A stretch of DNA of 64,000 nt from Dyadobacter frigoris (GTDB lineage Bacteria > Bacteroidota > Bacteroidia > Cytophagales > Spirosomataceae). How positions within the stretch are numbered: position 1 is the stretch's first letter; each line of letters begins with the position of its first letter. A program made the position numbers and the translations under genes. The notes beneath the pieces were generated by a model. The model had not been told where the DNA came from. It did not search any database and worked only from the letters and a program-made list of their open reading frames with translations. Positions 1 to 9,296 of the stretch are shown piece after piece. The DNA lies in the NCBI RefSeq assembly GCF_005280585.1, contig NZ_SZVO01000006.1, positions 186,001 to 250,000 of the forward strand, read 5' to 3'.

Positions 1-727
1 CTTTATCCGGCCCTTTTTCCATGTCTTTTACATGCCATAAAGGAAAACGTCCGGGATGTTGCTTAAATAGCTCAACAGGATCCAATCCGGCTCTTACAGC
101 CCAGTATAGATCAAGTTCCAGTTTTACAAGGGAAGCATCAGTATCTTTTGTGATAATGTCATAAGGCAACTGTCCGTCCAGTTTCTGAAATTCAAAATCA
201 TGGTTATGGTAACCAAACTGAATTCCTGCCGCTTTACAAATTTCACCCGACTTATTGAAAAGAACTGCATACTTTTTGTAATCGTCGATCGATTTACGCT
301 CATCAGGAGTCAGATATGCACACATCATGTATTTCTGGCCCAATTCTGCTGAATCATCAACAGCACGCTTCCAGTCGTTGGATAATGTACCTTTTCTGTC
401 AGGCGCTGCAATACCTGCACCATAGTGACCGCTTACTGCGCTAAGTCCAAGGCCGCTTAATAACGATTTAAATTCCTTCGGCGTTTTACCAAAGAATTTT
501 CCATCAGAATAACCAAAGGTTTCAACTTCTTTATAGCCAATCTCAGAAACCTTTTTTAGTGTTCCTTCCAGATCTTTGCTCAAAGCATCTCTTAATGTAT
601 AAAGCTGTAAACCTATTTTGGATGAAGCCTTTGCCATCGAAGGCAGCTGCGAAATCAAAGGAAGTGAAAGTGCCAGTGCACCAGTCCGCAGAAATGATTT
701 CCGGGAAATTTTTTGGTTAAAATCCAT
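1..727 (-). CDS. Sugar phosphate isomerase/epimerase-like TIM-barrel protein, Tat-exported (C-terminus cut by window edge)
   Basis: Reading the minus strand from an ATG at 727 gives 242 codons with no stop before the window edge, so the C-terminus is missing. The N-terminus has SRKSFLRTG followed by a hydrophobic stretch, which resembles a twin-arginine signal with one Arg replaced by Lys. The body fits the xylose isomerase-like TIM-barrel / AP endonuclease 2 superfamily: IGLQLYTLRD near the start, GYKEVETFGYSDG, GYHNHDFEF, and LWHVKDME at the cut end. The His, Asp and Glu residues in these blocks are typical metal or substrate ligands in the family. Members act on sugars or inositols; the substrate here cannot be named. 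The esterase gene upstream ends only 36 bases before this start, so the two may be co-transcribed. Confidence 0.85.
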   Translation of the reverse strand, partial: MDFNQKISRKSFLRTGALALSLPLISQLPSMAKASSKIGLQLYTLRDALSKDLEGTLKKVSEIGYKEVETFGYSDGKFFGKTPKEFKSLLSGLGLSAVSGHYGAGIAAPDRKGTLSNDWKRAVDDSAELGQKYMMCAYLTPDERKSIDDYKKYAVLFNKSGEICKAAGIQFGYHNHDFEFQKLDGQLPYDIITKDTDASLVKLELDLYWAVRAGLDPVELFKQHPGRFPLWHVKDMEKGPDK

Positions 728-763
728 GGTAGTGGAAAACAAAAGATAAATTAAAACTAAGTA

Positions 764-2443
764 CTATTTTGAAAATGTAATAACGCCAGACTTTGTCAAA
801 GGCGTCAGCAATGATTCCGGTAATTTCCACTCTTGTGTGAAATAACCATCTGTCACTATATTTTTTGATGAATCCTTAAAGAACAACAAATCCTTAAATT
901 CAGATAAACCTCTGTGTGTTGCCGGAACAAAAGGAAATCCCTGATCCACGACCCCAGTCCACCACGGCAAGCCCGAACTTATGGTAACATAATGTTTGTC
1001 GACAGAAAATACATAAAGCAAACCATAATCCTTTGTTGCAGGATTCAGGTGAACAGGTAACTTGTCAGCGTATTTACTGATTACTGCATTCGTTTCTTTT
1101 GTACCAAACAGAATAAGATTGCAAGTTTCAAAATCACTTGCTCTCACCTCTTTATCGGAAAGCACACGTGGAAAAAACATTACTCTTCCCAAAAAAGGAC
1201 CGCGATAAACTGACCAGCTTGCGGCTTCGTTTGCTATATCCAGACGTTTTTTCAATTCCTCGGCAGAAGGATTGTCGGCAGTCCCGTAAACATAAATATG
1301 ACGGCTTGAAAAAGCATCAAAAATTGGTCCCTCTGCACCTTTTTTCTTTTCAACAATATTAGTTGCCGCTTCTTTATTTATAATCCAGGAAGCTCCTTTT
1401 TTCACAAATGAAATGGTACTGTCAACTTTGTTCGATAACGCTGCACCATCAATCGTAAATATGACGGGCTGATTACTAATAAACTTGGCATGACCTTTTA
1501 GAATCAAAGTAAATCCGTCAAGATTTTTCGTCTTGATTTCTAAGGTATTCGATCTTTTGAAACTTGCAGTTATGTCTGATAAAACACCGCTTTTCATTTT
1601 ATCAAACTGAACCCAGTACGCTTTATTGTATTTATAAAACTTACTCGAAAATTTAACTTCATTAGGAAACGGATTTCTAACCTGATTAAACCAGCCAAAA
1701 ATAAATTCGTCATCATAAGCATTAACCCAGCTATCATGTTTGACATCGACAAATTCCTTATAGGTAACTTCTACACCAAGATCCTGCATTTTGGCGACCC
1801 AGTTTCTCGTACTTTCAACCGGGACAACAGGATCTTTATCGCCATGGAAAAAATGAACGGGATAATTACTCGAGTTTCCTGCCAGGTCAATCGTACCTGC
1901 CGGAGGTGCTGCACAAACCGGTGCAATGGCTGCCCAAATGTCAGGCCTCGTTAAACCTATCCATAAAGTTCCTCCGCCTCCCATCGATAACCCTGTAAGA
2001 TAAGTCCGGTTTTCATCTATATTAAACCGTTTTTTAACATCAGCTAAAACATCGTAAACATCCTGCTCCGGTATTCCCTGATATCCGGCTGTTCCCCTTG
2101 CCAAAGGTGTAGCTACAATAAAATCCACATTCTCCCATTCCGGAAAATAACGGCTGGCTTCCACGTCCGTCTCATCTCCTGCATTACTTTTTCCAAAAAC
2201 ACGTCTTAGTTCAAGTCTGTGATTTGAACCCGCACCGTGCAGCATCATAACTAAAGGGTATTTTTTGACCGGATCATAATTCTTTGGAATATAAAGTCCA
2301 TAAGGCTGCTCAGTGTCATCAGCCGATGAAAAAAATGTGAGAACCTGCGGCCCGGAAGCCAGTTTTTGAGCAATGCAAATATTATGGCTCATTACAATAA
2401 AGAAAACTAAACTAAAAACGGATGGCAAATTATTTATTTTCAT
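764..2443 (-). CDS. Secreted alpha/beta hydrolase (esterase/peptidase, prolyl oligopeptidase-like)
   Basis: A 559-residue protein with an N-terminal signal peptide (hydrophobic residues about 8-25). The catalytic domain follows: LHGAG around residue 70 (oxyanion region), GLSMG with the nucleophile Ser at about 153, HGDKDPVVP with Asp at about 204, and KHDSW with His at about 236. This is a complete Ser-Asp-His triad of the predicted peptidase / PHB depolymerase-like esterase group. The remaining 300 residues form a C-terminal part that I do not recognise; it is seen on large exported esterases of Bacteroidota. The substrate is unknown; ester-linked plant polysaccharide or a peptide are both possible. 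It is probably periplasmic or exported and lies just upstream of the TIM-barrel gene on the same strand. Confidence 0.85.
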   Translation of the reverse strand: MKINNLPSVFSLVFFIVMSHNICIAQKLASGPQVLTFFSSADDTEQPYGLYIPKNYDPVKKYPLVMMLHGAGSNHRLELRRVFGKSNAGDETDVEASRYFPEWENVDFIVATPLARGTAGYQGIPEQDVYDVLADVKKRFNIDENRTYLTGLSMGGGGTLWIGLTRPDIWAAIAPVCAAPPAGTIDLAGNSSNYPVHFFHGDKDPVVPVESTRNWVAKMQDLGVEVTYKEFVDVKHDSWVNAYDDEFIFGWFNQVRNPFPNEVKFSSKFYKYNKAYWVQFDKMKSGVLSDITASFKRSNTLEIKTKNLDGFTLILKGHAKFISNQPVIFTIDGAALSNKVDSTISFVKKGASWIINKEAATNIVEKKKGAEGPIFDAFSSRHIYVYGTADNPSAEELKKRLDIANEAASWSVYRGPFLGRVMFFPRVLSDKEVRASDFETCNLILFGTKETNAVISKYADKLPVHLNPATKDYGLLYVFSVDKHYVTISSGLPWWTGVVDQGFPFVPATHRGLSEFKDLLFFKDSSKNIVTDGYFTQEWKLPESLLTPLTKSGVITFSK

Positions 2444-2551
2444 ATAAAATTGAATCTAACAATGCTTAAATATAAACTAAATCATAATTTTCTTTCCTTC
2501 TTTTGAAAATTGATTTAAACAATCGCCATTTGTTACAAAAAAGGCATAAAA

Positions 2552-2584
2552 AAGAGGTCAAATTAAATAATAATCTGACCTCTT
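2552..2584 (-). terminator. Intrinsic terminator of the DUF937-OmpA gene
   Basis: A perfect 9-bp inverted repeat, AAGAGGTCA (2552-2560) and TGACCTCTT (2576-2584), lies 16 bases past the stop codon at 2601. On the minus strand it is followed by TTTTATGCCTTTTTT. Confidence 0.8.
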
Positions 2585-2600
2585 CTTCAATTAGATTTTT

Positions 2601-3842
2601 TTATTTTCTTGTTATATTTATCGAAATTCTCCGATTTTGGGCTCTTCCTTCTTCCGTATCATTACCTGCTACCGGATGTTCGATCCCATAACCTTCCGAA
2701 GAAATTCTGGTTGCCTTTATCCCTTTATTTACGATCCCACGCTTTACTGCATCTGCCCTGCTTTTTGATAAGCTCAAATTTGTAGCAGCGTCACCGCTAT
2801 TATCTGTATATCCTCCAATTTTTACGTTAACATTTGGATAAGCTCTCATGATTTTCGAAATATTGTCAATCTGTTCCAGAGATTCCTTACTCAGGTTTGC
2901 AACATTAGGTTCGAATATTATTCTGTCGAAATCAAACCAGACGTTTTTGTCAATGGCCTGACTGCTATCTTGTACAAAAGATACCAATTTGGATTCGATT
3001 CCGTTTTCAGGAATATTAAGCCTGATATCCTTAGGAAGTTGCTTTGTCACAAAATTTCCAAGACTATTGGGTGTCCTTCCTTTTGAATGACCAACGCTGT
3101 CAGCGCCAACAGGAAAATCTTCCACCACTACCGTTTCCTCTTCTTTCGTTAATCTTTTATATCCCCAAAAGGCAACTCCAAGAATTAAAAGGGCTAAGAT
3201 CCAGTAAACAATTTTTGCCCGGACTGAAACAGGCTTCCCCTCCAACTCACTTTCACTTAAAGGTTTTCGGATCAAATTTTTATTAAGATCTTCAAGATCT
3301 TTAAAATTCCAAAGCGTATTAAGATCTTTCGGCAAGAATTTAAACATAAACTCTTTTTGCTCAACCAAAAGACTGGTTAACCTTACTGGTTCAACTGATT
3401 TAACACCTTTGACTTTGGCATATTTTGCGACTACACTAAGCACGATCGGTGCACAAATACTCAATATTGTAGAAACAGAATAACTCTTTATCCCACTTGA
3501 AGAAGAAATAGAATCGGTAACCGTTTTAAGATCCAGATCCAAAAGGATAGGAAGTAGCGAAAGTCCATTAGAAATAAATTCTTTAGATCTTGATTCATCA
3601 CCAAGAATTCCTCCCAAGCCATTTAGAACATAATCCTCGTTGTTAAGGTTGATAAGTCCTATAAGTTCATGAACCCCGCCTGATGTAGAGGCCTTATTCA
3701 TAATTCCTCCGATAAGCCCGGGGAGAGCGCCTAACATTGCGACCTGCACATCGCCGGTACTTTCTTGGGTCAAATCAGATATTTTAAGACCAACCTCTTT
3801 TGTAATACATACCTTGGTTAACTCCAGTAAATTGACAGCCAT
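2601..3842 (-). CDS. DUF937 domain protein fused to a C-terminal OmpA peptidoglycan-binding domain
   Basis: A 413-residue protein with three parts. Residues about 1-140 are a DUF937-like helical region rich in Gly and Leu (ALPGLIGGIMNKAS, GLGGILGDES). A single hydrophobic segment lies at about 211-228. Residues about 300-413 form an OmpA/MotB domain with VWFDFDRIIFEPN, GGYTDNSGDAATNLSLS and GRAQNRRISI; TDNSGD and RAQNRR carry the Asp and Arg that bind diaminopimelate in this family. There is no cleavable signal peptide, so the likely topology is DUF937 in the cytoplasm, one membrane span, and the OmpA domain in the periplasm bound to peptidoglycan. The gene stands alone with its own terminator. 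Its exact role is unknown; envelope anchoring is inferred. Confidence 0.85.
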   Translation of the reverse strand: MAVNLLELTKVCITKEVGLKISDLTQESTGDVQVAMLGALPGLIGGIMNKASTSGGVHELIGLINLNNEDYVLNGLGGILGDESRSKEFISNGLSLLPILLDLDLKTVTDSISSSSGIKSYSVSTILSICAPIVLSVVAKYAKVKGVKSVEPVRLTSLLVEQKEFMFKFLPKDLNTLWNFKDLEDLNKNLIRKPLSESELEGKPVSVRAKIVYWILALLILGVAFWGYKRLTKEEETVVVEDFPVGADSVGHSKGRTPNSLGNFVTKQLPKDIRLNIPENGIESKLVSFVQDSSQAIDKNVWFDFDRIIFEPNVANLSKESLEQIDNISKIMRAYPNVNVKIGGYTDNSGDAATNLSLSKSRADAVKRGIVNKGIKATRISSEGYGIEHPVAGNDTEEGRAQNRRISINITRK

Positions 3843-4149
3843 AATGGATGATTATTCTTTGTCTTGTTTAGGTTTTACTATAATATTCATAATTTATCTG
3901 GAGGTTATGCAAAGTAATGATTTTCCTATCATTTATTCCTAATTCTAATGCCACAAAATTAAGAATAAACATTTTAAACAATGAGTAGAATAAGTAAATA
4001 TAAAAGGGTCACATGATATTCTACCACCTTAAATTGAATTTTTGAAATATAATAAATTAACATACAACCGTATACATAAAAAGAGAGGCAAATCTGAAAG
4101 ACCTGCCTCTCTTTTATATATTCAATTAGTCAACTTAAGAATCCGTCAA
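3843..4149. other. Intergenic region between clpC and the DUF937-OmpA gene
   Basis: About 300 AT-rich bases with no plausible gene. The clpC terminator occupies 4079-4115. The remainder should hold the promoter of the DUF937-OmpA gene, which starts at 3842 on the minus strand, but I find no clear TAnnTTTG match on that strand. Confidence 0.6.
4079..4115 (-). terminator. Intrinsic terminator of clpC
   Basis: AAAAGAGAGGCA (4079-4090) pairs perfectly with TGCCTCTCTTTT (4104-4115), 35 bases past the clpC stop codon. The A/T flanks give a U-run in either direction. Confidence 0.85.
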
Positions 4150-6693
4150 TTAATTTGCAACTTCTTCTTCTTTTTTTCTAACCGATATCGTCAGCTCTTC
4201 ACTATTTTCAACGTGATTTGCTACCAAAACATCTCCTTCTCTCAAATCACCTTTAAGAATTTCTTCGGCAACCGGATCTTCAAGATATTTCTGGATCGCT
4301 CTGTTTAGAGGACGGGCTCCGTATTGAGGATCATATCCTTTTTCAGAAAGAAAATCTTTCGCAGGAACAGTAAGCTCAATTTCATAACCCAAACCTTTCA
4401 CGCGGTTAAACAATTTGCCAAGTGAAATATCAATGATACGGTGTAAATCTTCACGTTGAAGTGAATTAAACACAATCACATCATCCAAACGGTTAAGGAA
4501 CTCAGGTGAGAATGCTTTACGAAGCGCACTTTGAATGGTGCCTTTCATAATTTCATCCTGGTTGTCATTTTTGGCTTTTGTTGAAAAACCAATTCCTGAA
4601 CCAAAATCTTTCAAGTCACGTGCTCCGATGTTTGAAGTCATGATGATGATCGTATTACGGAAATCAACACGACGGCCAAGACCGTCTGTCAAAATTCCAT
4701 CGTCAAGCACTTGCAGCAAGATGTTGAAAACATCAGGGTGTGCTTTTTCAATTTCATCAAGCAAGACTACGCTGTACGGTTTACGACGGATTTTTTCAGT
4801 TAACTGACCACCTTCTTCGTAACCAACATAACCCGGAGGCGCTCCAACCAAACGAGATACGCTGAATTTCTCCATGTACTCACTCATGTCGATACGCACA
4901 AGGGCATCATCTTTATCAAACAAATAAGTTGCAAGAACTTTCGCTAATTCCGTTTTACCTACACCCGTTGGTCCAAGGAAGATAAAAGAACCAATTGGTT
5001 TCTTAGGATCTTTCAAACCTACACGTGTACGCTGGATTGCTTTTACCAATTTTTCAATCGGTGGGTTCTGGCCAATTACTTTTGCTTTCAGTTCGTCGGC
5101 CATGTTAAGCAATTTCTTACCCTCATCCATAGAAACGTTAGTCACAGGAATTCCGGTCATCATTGCAACTACCTCGGCAACATTATGCTCAGTAACAGTA
5201 TATCTTTTTTGCTTGGTTTCTTCTTCCCAGGCAAGTTTAGCACGGTCAAGCTGATCGATCAATTTCTTTTCACGATCACGTAACTGAGCTGCTTCTTCGT
5301 ATTTCTGACTTTTAACTACTCTGTTTTTTTCCTGTTTGATATTTTCAATCTGTTCTTCCAGATGAAGAATATCCTCAGGGACAGTGATGTTGCTGATATG
5401 AACTCTCGCACCAACTTCATCCAAAACATCAATCGCTTTGTCAGGAAGGAAACGGTCAGTAATGTAACGCTCAGACAATTTCACAGCAGTACTGATCGAT
5501 TCCGGCGTGTAACTTACATGGTGATGATCTTCATATTTGTCCTTAATATTTTCAAGGATCTGAATTGTCTCTTCGATTGAAGTAGCATCAACCATTACCA
5601 TTTGGAAACGACGGGCAAGTGCACCATCTTTTTCAATGTATTGACGATACTCATCAAGCGTTGTCGCTCCGATACACTGGATTTCTCCGCGTGATAGCGC
5701 AGGTTTGAACATATTCGAAGCATCCAAAGAACCAGAAGCGCCACCGGCACCAACGATTGTATGAAGCTCATCAATGAAAAGGATCACATCCGGAGATTTT
5801 TCCAGTTCATTCATTACCGCTTTCATTCTTTCCTCAAACTGACCGCGATATTTTGTTCCTGCTACCAGAGAAGCAAGGTCAAGTGTTACAACTCTTTTAC
5901 CGAAAAGAACACGTGAAACTTTTTTCTGAACAATTCTTAAAGCAAGACCTTCTGCGATGGCTGTTTTACCAACACCCGGCTCACCGATAAGAATCGGGTT
6001 ATTCTTTTTACGACGGCTAAGAATTTGGGCTACACGCTCAATTTCCTTTTCACGCCCAACGATTGGATCAAGTTTTCCAACTTCGGCCATTTTCGTTAGA
6101 TCACGTCCGAAATTATCTAATACAGGAGTACGCGATTTTTCTGCACCTTTTGATTCTTTTCCTGAAGCGGCACCTCCGCCTCCACCGCCAAACATGCCGC
6201 CTCTCGCTTCATCGTCACCGTCTTCGGTTTCCGGACCCATATGGGGTTTTGTTCCTGATGATTGATATTCTAACATCTCTTTAATGACTTCGTAGTTAAC
6301 ATTAAATTTATGCAGGATCTGGGTGCCAACATTGTCTTCGTCACGTAAAATTGACAGAAGCAAATGTTCAGTTCCAATCAAGGGGCTTTTGAAAATCTTG
6401 GCCTCAAGATATGTTATTTTCAACACCTTTTCAGATTGTCTTGTAAGAGGGATATTCTGCAGATTTTTAACATTATTAGTTGCCGCACCCTTAGTTGCCT
6501 GTTCGATCGTCTGTCGAACATCATCAAGGGACACGCCCAGCTTTTTCAGTAAACCAATAGCAACTCCATCGCCCTCACGAATCATTCCAAGTAACAGATG
6601 TTCGGCACCGATATAATCGTGACCAAGTCGCAAAGCTTCTTCCCGACTCAGAGAGATTACTTCTTTTACTCTATTTGAAAATTTTGCTTCCAT
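4150..6693 (-). CDS. clpC: ATP-dependent Clp protease ATP-binding subunit ClpC
   Basis: A Hsp100/AAA+ unfoldase that feeds substrates to ClpP. I take the ATG at 6693 (protein begins MEAKFSNRV, 847 residues) rather than a TTG three codons upstream. The domains in order are: a double Clp-N repeat (about 1-140); a Gly-rich linker; AAA-1 with Walker A GEPGVGKT and Walker B ILFIDE; a UVR-type coiled middle domain (about 410-470, [11 protein letters not shown]), which distinguishes ClpC from ClpA; and AAA-2 with [14 protein letters not shown] and a C-terminal D2-small domain. All ATPase motifs are intact. It is monocistronic, with a strong terminator. No CIRCE or other heat-shock operator is evident in the short upstream gap to the wbqC-like gene. 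Confidence 0.98.
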   Translation of the reverse strand: MEAKFSNRVKEVISLSREEALRLGHDYIGAEHLLLGMIREGDGVAIGLLKKLGVSLDDVRQTIEQATKGAATNNVKNLQNIPLTRQSEKVLKITYLEAKIFKSPLIGTEHLLLSILRDEDNVGTQILHKFNVNYEVIKEMLEYQSSGTKPHMGPETEDGDDEARGGMFGGGGGGAASGKESKGAEKSRTPVLDNFGRDLTKMAEVGKLDPIVGREKEIERVAQILSRRKKNNPILIGEPGVGKTAIAEGLALRIVQKKVSRVLFGKRVVTLDLASLVAGTKYRGQFEERMKAVMNELEKSPDVILFIDELHTIVGAGGASGSLDASNMFKPALSRGEIQCIGATTLDEYRQYIEKDGALARRFQMVMVDATSIEETIQILENIKDKYEDHHHVSYTPESISTAVKLSERYITDRFLPDKAIDVLDEVGARVHISNITVPEDILHLEEQIENIKQEKNRVVKSQKYEEAAQLRDREKKLIDQLDRAKLAWEEETKQKRYTVTEHNVAEVVAMMTGIPVTNVSMDEGKKLLNMADELKAKVIGQNPPIEKLVKAIQRTRVGLKDPKKPIGSFIFLGPTGVGKTELAKVLATYLFDKDDALVRIDMSEYMEKFSVSRLVGAPPGYVGYEEGGQLTEKIRRKPYSVVLLDEIEKAHPDVFNILLQVLDDGILTDGLGRRVDFRNTIIIMTSNIGARDLKDFGSGIGFSTKAKNDNQDEIMKGTIQSALRKAFSPEFLNRLDDVIVFNSLQREDLHRIIDISLGKLFNRVKGLGYEIELTVPAKDFLSEKGYDPQYGARPLNRAIQKYLEDPVAEEILKGDLREGDVLVANHVENSEELTISVRKKEEEVAN

Positions 6694-6728
6694 GTGTAGC
6701 AATAAAAATGTGTCTTAATATTCTAAAC

Positions 6729-6758
6729 GCTACTTTTTAAATCTTTGTTCAAAGTAGC
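6729..6758 (-). other. Hairpin between the wbqC-like gene and clpC
   Basis: A perfect 8-bp inverted repeat, GCTACTTT (6729-6736) and AAAGTAGC (6751-6758) with a 14-base loop, sits 4 bases past the wbqC-like stop and 35 bases before the clpC start. There is no U-run after it on the minus strand, so it is not a standard terminator. It may stabilise an mRNA 3' end or lie in the clpC leader. Confidence 0.5.
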
Positions 6759-6762
6759 AGAT

Positions 6763-7428
6763 TTATTGTTGCTTACAAGATCTCAGCAAAATACTTCTCG
6801 CTTCGGGCCCCATATTAAATAATAAATCGACGATACTTAAATTACTTACAAAATCATTCCCGAACGTCTGATAGTATGAAATTGGCTGATAATATTTACA
6901 AATATTTTTATTTTTTTTATCATTAATCAATGATAAGTCGTCAATTACGCTTGAATCGCCATTTATTGGCACTGACAAATTGTACCGAACCTCTTTCCTA
7001 ATCCCCAACAATCTAAGACAAATTGTCAATAATTCATAATTTAACTCTACAAGAAATTCAGGTTTCTTAGAAAAAACGTTATGGAGCTCGTCTGAGTAAA
7101 ATTCAAAATAGGGAGATTTTCCGTACGCTGATCTCAAACATCCCCAATGCCGCCTTATCCAGTCCTGGCTATAATCGATTCTTATATCCTTTGTCGGGGC
7201 GTATTGATCATATCCCTTTACGGGAACGGTCAAAGTATCTGTTTTATTAGTCGTTAAAACGCTGCAACGATTCCTGAAAGTCTGTTTAATATATCTTTCA
7301 TTTATGTCAATCCAGGTTACATCATTACTTAAAATGCAAGTAAAATATTCCAGACACGGGAGGTATTGCAATTCAATCCTTACTATTTTTTCAGGTTGAT
7401 TATTGGTAACAATTTCAGGCACTATCAA
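6763..7428 (-). CDS. WbqC-like family protein
   Basis: Up to 221 residues, matching the WbqC family (named for an O-antigen cluster protein; biochemical role not established). The family pattern is visible: IELQYLPCLEYF near the N-terminus, SNDVTWIDINERYIKQTFRNRC, LTVPVKG, and IDYSQDWIRRHWGCLRSAYGKSPYF, followed by a helical C-terminal half. No in-frame ATG lies between the upstream stop codon (TAA at 7450-7452) and the conserved region, so the start is TTG (7428), GTG (7422) or another non-ATG codon. A promoter-like element overlaps the TTG, which would favour the GTG. It is separate from the glycosyltransferase gene, which is two genes upstream. Confidence 0.8.
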   Translation of the reverse strand: MIVPEIVTNNQPEKIVRIELQYLPCLEYFTCILSNDVTWIDINERYIKQTFRNRCSVLTTNKTDTLTVPVKGYDQYAPTKDIRIDYSQDWIRRHWGCLRSAYGKSPYFEFYSDELHNVFSKKPEFLVELNYELLTICLRLLGIRKEVRYNLSVPINGDSSVIDDLSLINDKKNKNICKYYQPISYYQTFGNDFVSNLSIVDLLFNMGPEARSILLRSCKQQ

Positions 7429-7467
7429 ATATGGTAAAGCAGAATGATATTATCAAAAAAATGATAA
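7426..7467 (-). promoter_or_regulatory. Possible promoter and operator-like dyad of the wbqC-like gene
   Basis: On the minus strand a -33-like TTTG (7454-7457) is followed after 20 bases by CATATTTG (7426-7433), one mismatch from TAnnTTTG. The -33 box lies within a perfect dyad TTATCA-N6-TGATAA (7450-7467). If this is the promoter, transcription starts at or just before the GTG codon at 7422. Confidence 0.4.
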
Positions 7468-7523
7468 CAATTATTTAACGGGATTTATTTAGTTCTATAT
7501 TAACTCAATAAATTATAATTTAT

Positions 7524-8150
7524 TTATAGAAATATGCTTGTATCTCCTAATCCTTCCCGAATTACTTCAAATTGATCATTGGTAGCAAGCACAATAGTAG
7601 AAGCTATATTACCACCGTAGCCGCCATCTATGACAATATCAACCTGGTGTTGAAATTTTTCATAAATCAATTCAGGATCAGTGGAATACTCTATAATTTC
7701 ATCATCATCTTTAATGGAAGTCGTCACGATCGGATTACCAAGTTCTTTCACAATAAGACGGGGGATCAAGTTGTCCGGCACGCGGATACCGACCGTTTTT
7801 TTGTTAGTATTCAACAATTTGGGAACCTGATTGTTAGCATCAAGAATAAAGGTGTAAGGTCCGGGAAGAACTCTTTTCATTATTTTGAAGGCTGAATTCC
7901 CAACCCTGGCATAATCAGCAATATGGCTCAAATCATAACAAATGAATGAAAAATCATTTTTCTGGGCTTTAATTCCTTTGATGCGTGCGATTTTCTCTAC
8001 GGCTCTCGTATTAAAAATATCGCATCCTAAACCATAAATTGTATCTGTGGGATAAATAACAAGACCGCCATCACGAAGGCAATCAACTACCTGACGTATC
8101 TTTCTTTCGTCAGGATTTTCAGGGTATATACGAATTAATTCAGCTGGCAT
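7524..8150 (-). CDS. Sua5/YciO/YrdC/YwlC family protein (threonylcarbamoyl-AMP synthase-like)
   Basis: A 208-residue protein starting at the ATG at 8150 (MPAELIRIYP); a TTG seven codons upstream is less likely. The family fingerprint is clear: GGLVIYPTDTIYGLGCDIFN near residues 30-50, RIKGI, and LPGPYTFIL, then GIRVPD and PIVTTS. True TsaC/Sua5 enzymes make the threonylcarbamoyl-AMP used for the t6A modification of ANN-decoding tRNAs. This single-domain, roughly 200-residue form is also compatible with the YciO paralogue, whose role in t6A is doubtful, so I leave the symbol empty. It follows the glycosyltransferase gene by 30 bases on the same strand and is probably co-transcribed with it. 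Confidence 0.85.
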   Translation of the reverse strand: MPAELIRIYPENPDERKIRQVVDCLRDGGLVIYPTDTIYGLGCDIFNTRAVEKIARIKGIKAQKNDFSFICYDLSHIADYARVGNSAFKIMKRVLPGPYTFILDANNQVPKLLNTNKKTVGIRVPDNLIPRLIVKELGNPIVTTSIKDDDEIIEYSTDPELIYEKFQHQVDIVIDGGYGGNIASTIVLATNDQFEVIREGLGDTSIFL

Positions 8151-8180
8151 AGTATGTACTATTTTTACCAAATTAACAAT

Positions 8181-9176
8181 TCAAAATGCTAAAACCTCTC
8201 TGCTTTGGGCTTTTTTTTGTAAATAATTCAAATAAAACAAATACAAACCGTTTACAGGAAGATGTAAACGGCACAGCATCACGATCATTTCCGTAAAGAT
8301 CCCAGGGTTTTCGATGTAGTTCAGCAGTGTTCGAAATTTTAATGCTAATTCAAATTCCTGGGCATAAAAACACTTTCTGATAAAAGTTCTTATCCTTGCT
8401 GCGAGCAAATCAAATTCTTCCTGATCACGGTTTAATTCATATGCTTTATTGCAAACGATATAGCATGTTTCAAGCAGACTATTCCCTTTTTTATAAATCT
8501 GTGTACTTAGTGAGCCAGGAACATTTCTTTTTCTGGTAAGCACCTGGTCCTGATAAAAATATTTGTAACGAACCGCTGATCTTACCCACAGGTCAAAATC
8601 TTCAAAATCCAGTGTTTCGTCATAACCGCCCATTTCAATCAGCATTCTGGTGCGCATCATCATGGTAGGCGTACAAATAAAATATTTTTCTAAAATGCTT
8701 TTATAAACATCTCCCGAAGGAACTGGTTTATCTGCTTTTAGATTGGTATCCACAGGATAATGGAAATTGAGGACCTCTCCCTGGGCGTCAATATATTGGG
8801 CATTAGAAAAAACAACGCCGTAATCCTCACCCAGTTTTTCCAGTGCCTGAACCTGGTGCCCAATTCGTCCCGGCAACATAATATCATCAGCAGCAAGATC
8901 AATAATATATTTTCCTCTTGCCAAAGCCAGGCCCTGATTAAAAGCGCGGCATAATCCGAGATTTTCCGGATTTTTAATGATAGTAAATTCCGGAAAGTCG
9001 GATACAATATTTTCTATTAAAGATATCGTTCCGTCTGTACTGGCATTGTCAATCACGACAATCTGAAGATTTGGATAAGTCTGGGCGAAAATTGAACCCA
9101 ACGTTTCTCCAATATATTTCCCCTGATTAAAGGCGGTCAAAACCACAGTTACCAAAGGCTTGTCAATTTCGCTCAT
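8181..9176 (-). CDS. Family 2 glycosyltransferase
   Basis: A 331-residue GT-A fold glycosyltransferase. The N-terminal nucleotide-binding part reads VVLTAFNQGKYIGETL, IVVIDNASTDGT and FNQGLALARGKY. The metal-binding DXD equivalent is AADD in DLAADDIMLPGR (about residue 95). FDLWVRSAVRY provides the later acidic/ED-type motif. The C-terminal 80 residues are basic and hydrophobic but lack a clear membrane anchor. Donor and acceptor are unknown. No other polysaccharide genes adjoin it apart from the nearby WbqC-like gene, so a small O-antigen or capsule role is only a guess. A -7-like box (9244-9251) lies about 70 bases upstream. Confidence 0.9.
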   Translation of the reverse strand: MSEIDKPLVTVVLTAFNQGKYIGETLGSIFAQTYPNLQIVVIDNASTDGTISLIENIVSDFPEFTIIKNPENLGLCRAFNQGLALARGKYIIDLAADDIMLPGRIGHQVQALEKLGEDYGVVFSNAQYIDAQGEVLNFHYPVDTNLKADKPVPSGDVYKSILEKYFICTPTMMMRTRMLIEMGGYDETLDFEDFDLWVRSAVRYKYFYQDQVLTRKRNVPGSLSTQIYKKGNSLLETCYIVCNKAYELNRDQEEFDLLAARIRTFIRKCFYAQEFELALKFRTLLNYIENPGIFTEMIVMLCRLHLPVNGLYLFYLNYLQKKAQSREVLAF

Positions 9177-9243
9177 CTATACCTTTTTTGTATCACCTGT
9201 CCAGACTGCTTTGATCTTATACGAACGAAGGCACCAAAAGTCA

Positions 9244-9251
9244 CAAACTTA
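9244..9251 (-). promoter_or_regulatory. Putative -7 promoter element before the GT2 gene
   Basis: TAAGTTTG on the minus strand matches TAnnTTTG exactly and lies 68 bases upstream of the start at 9176. No clear -33 TTG is seen at the usual spacing. Confidence 0.35.
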
Positions 9252-9296
9252 TGAGAGATAAAAAAAGAGAAAGTTGAGTACTTATTTAACGGTATG

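Noticed and set aside
4042..4308. An 88-codon plus-strand frame at the clpC 3' end
   Set aside because: It runs through the terminator and antisense to clpC; the sequence is Phe/Arg-rich without domain.
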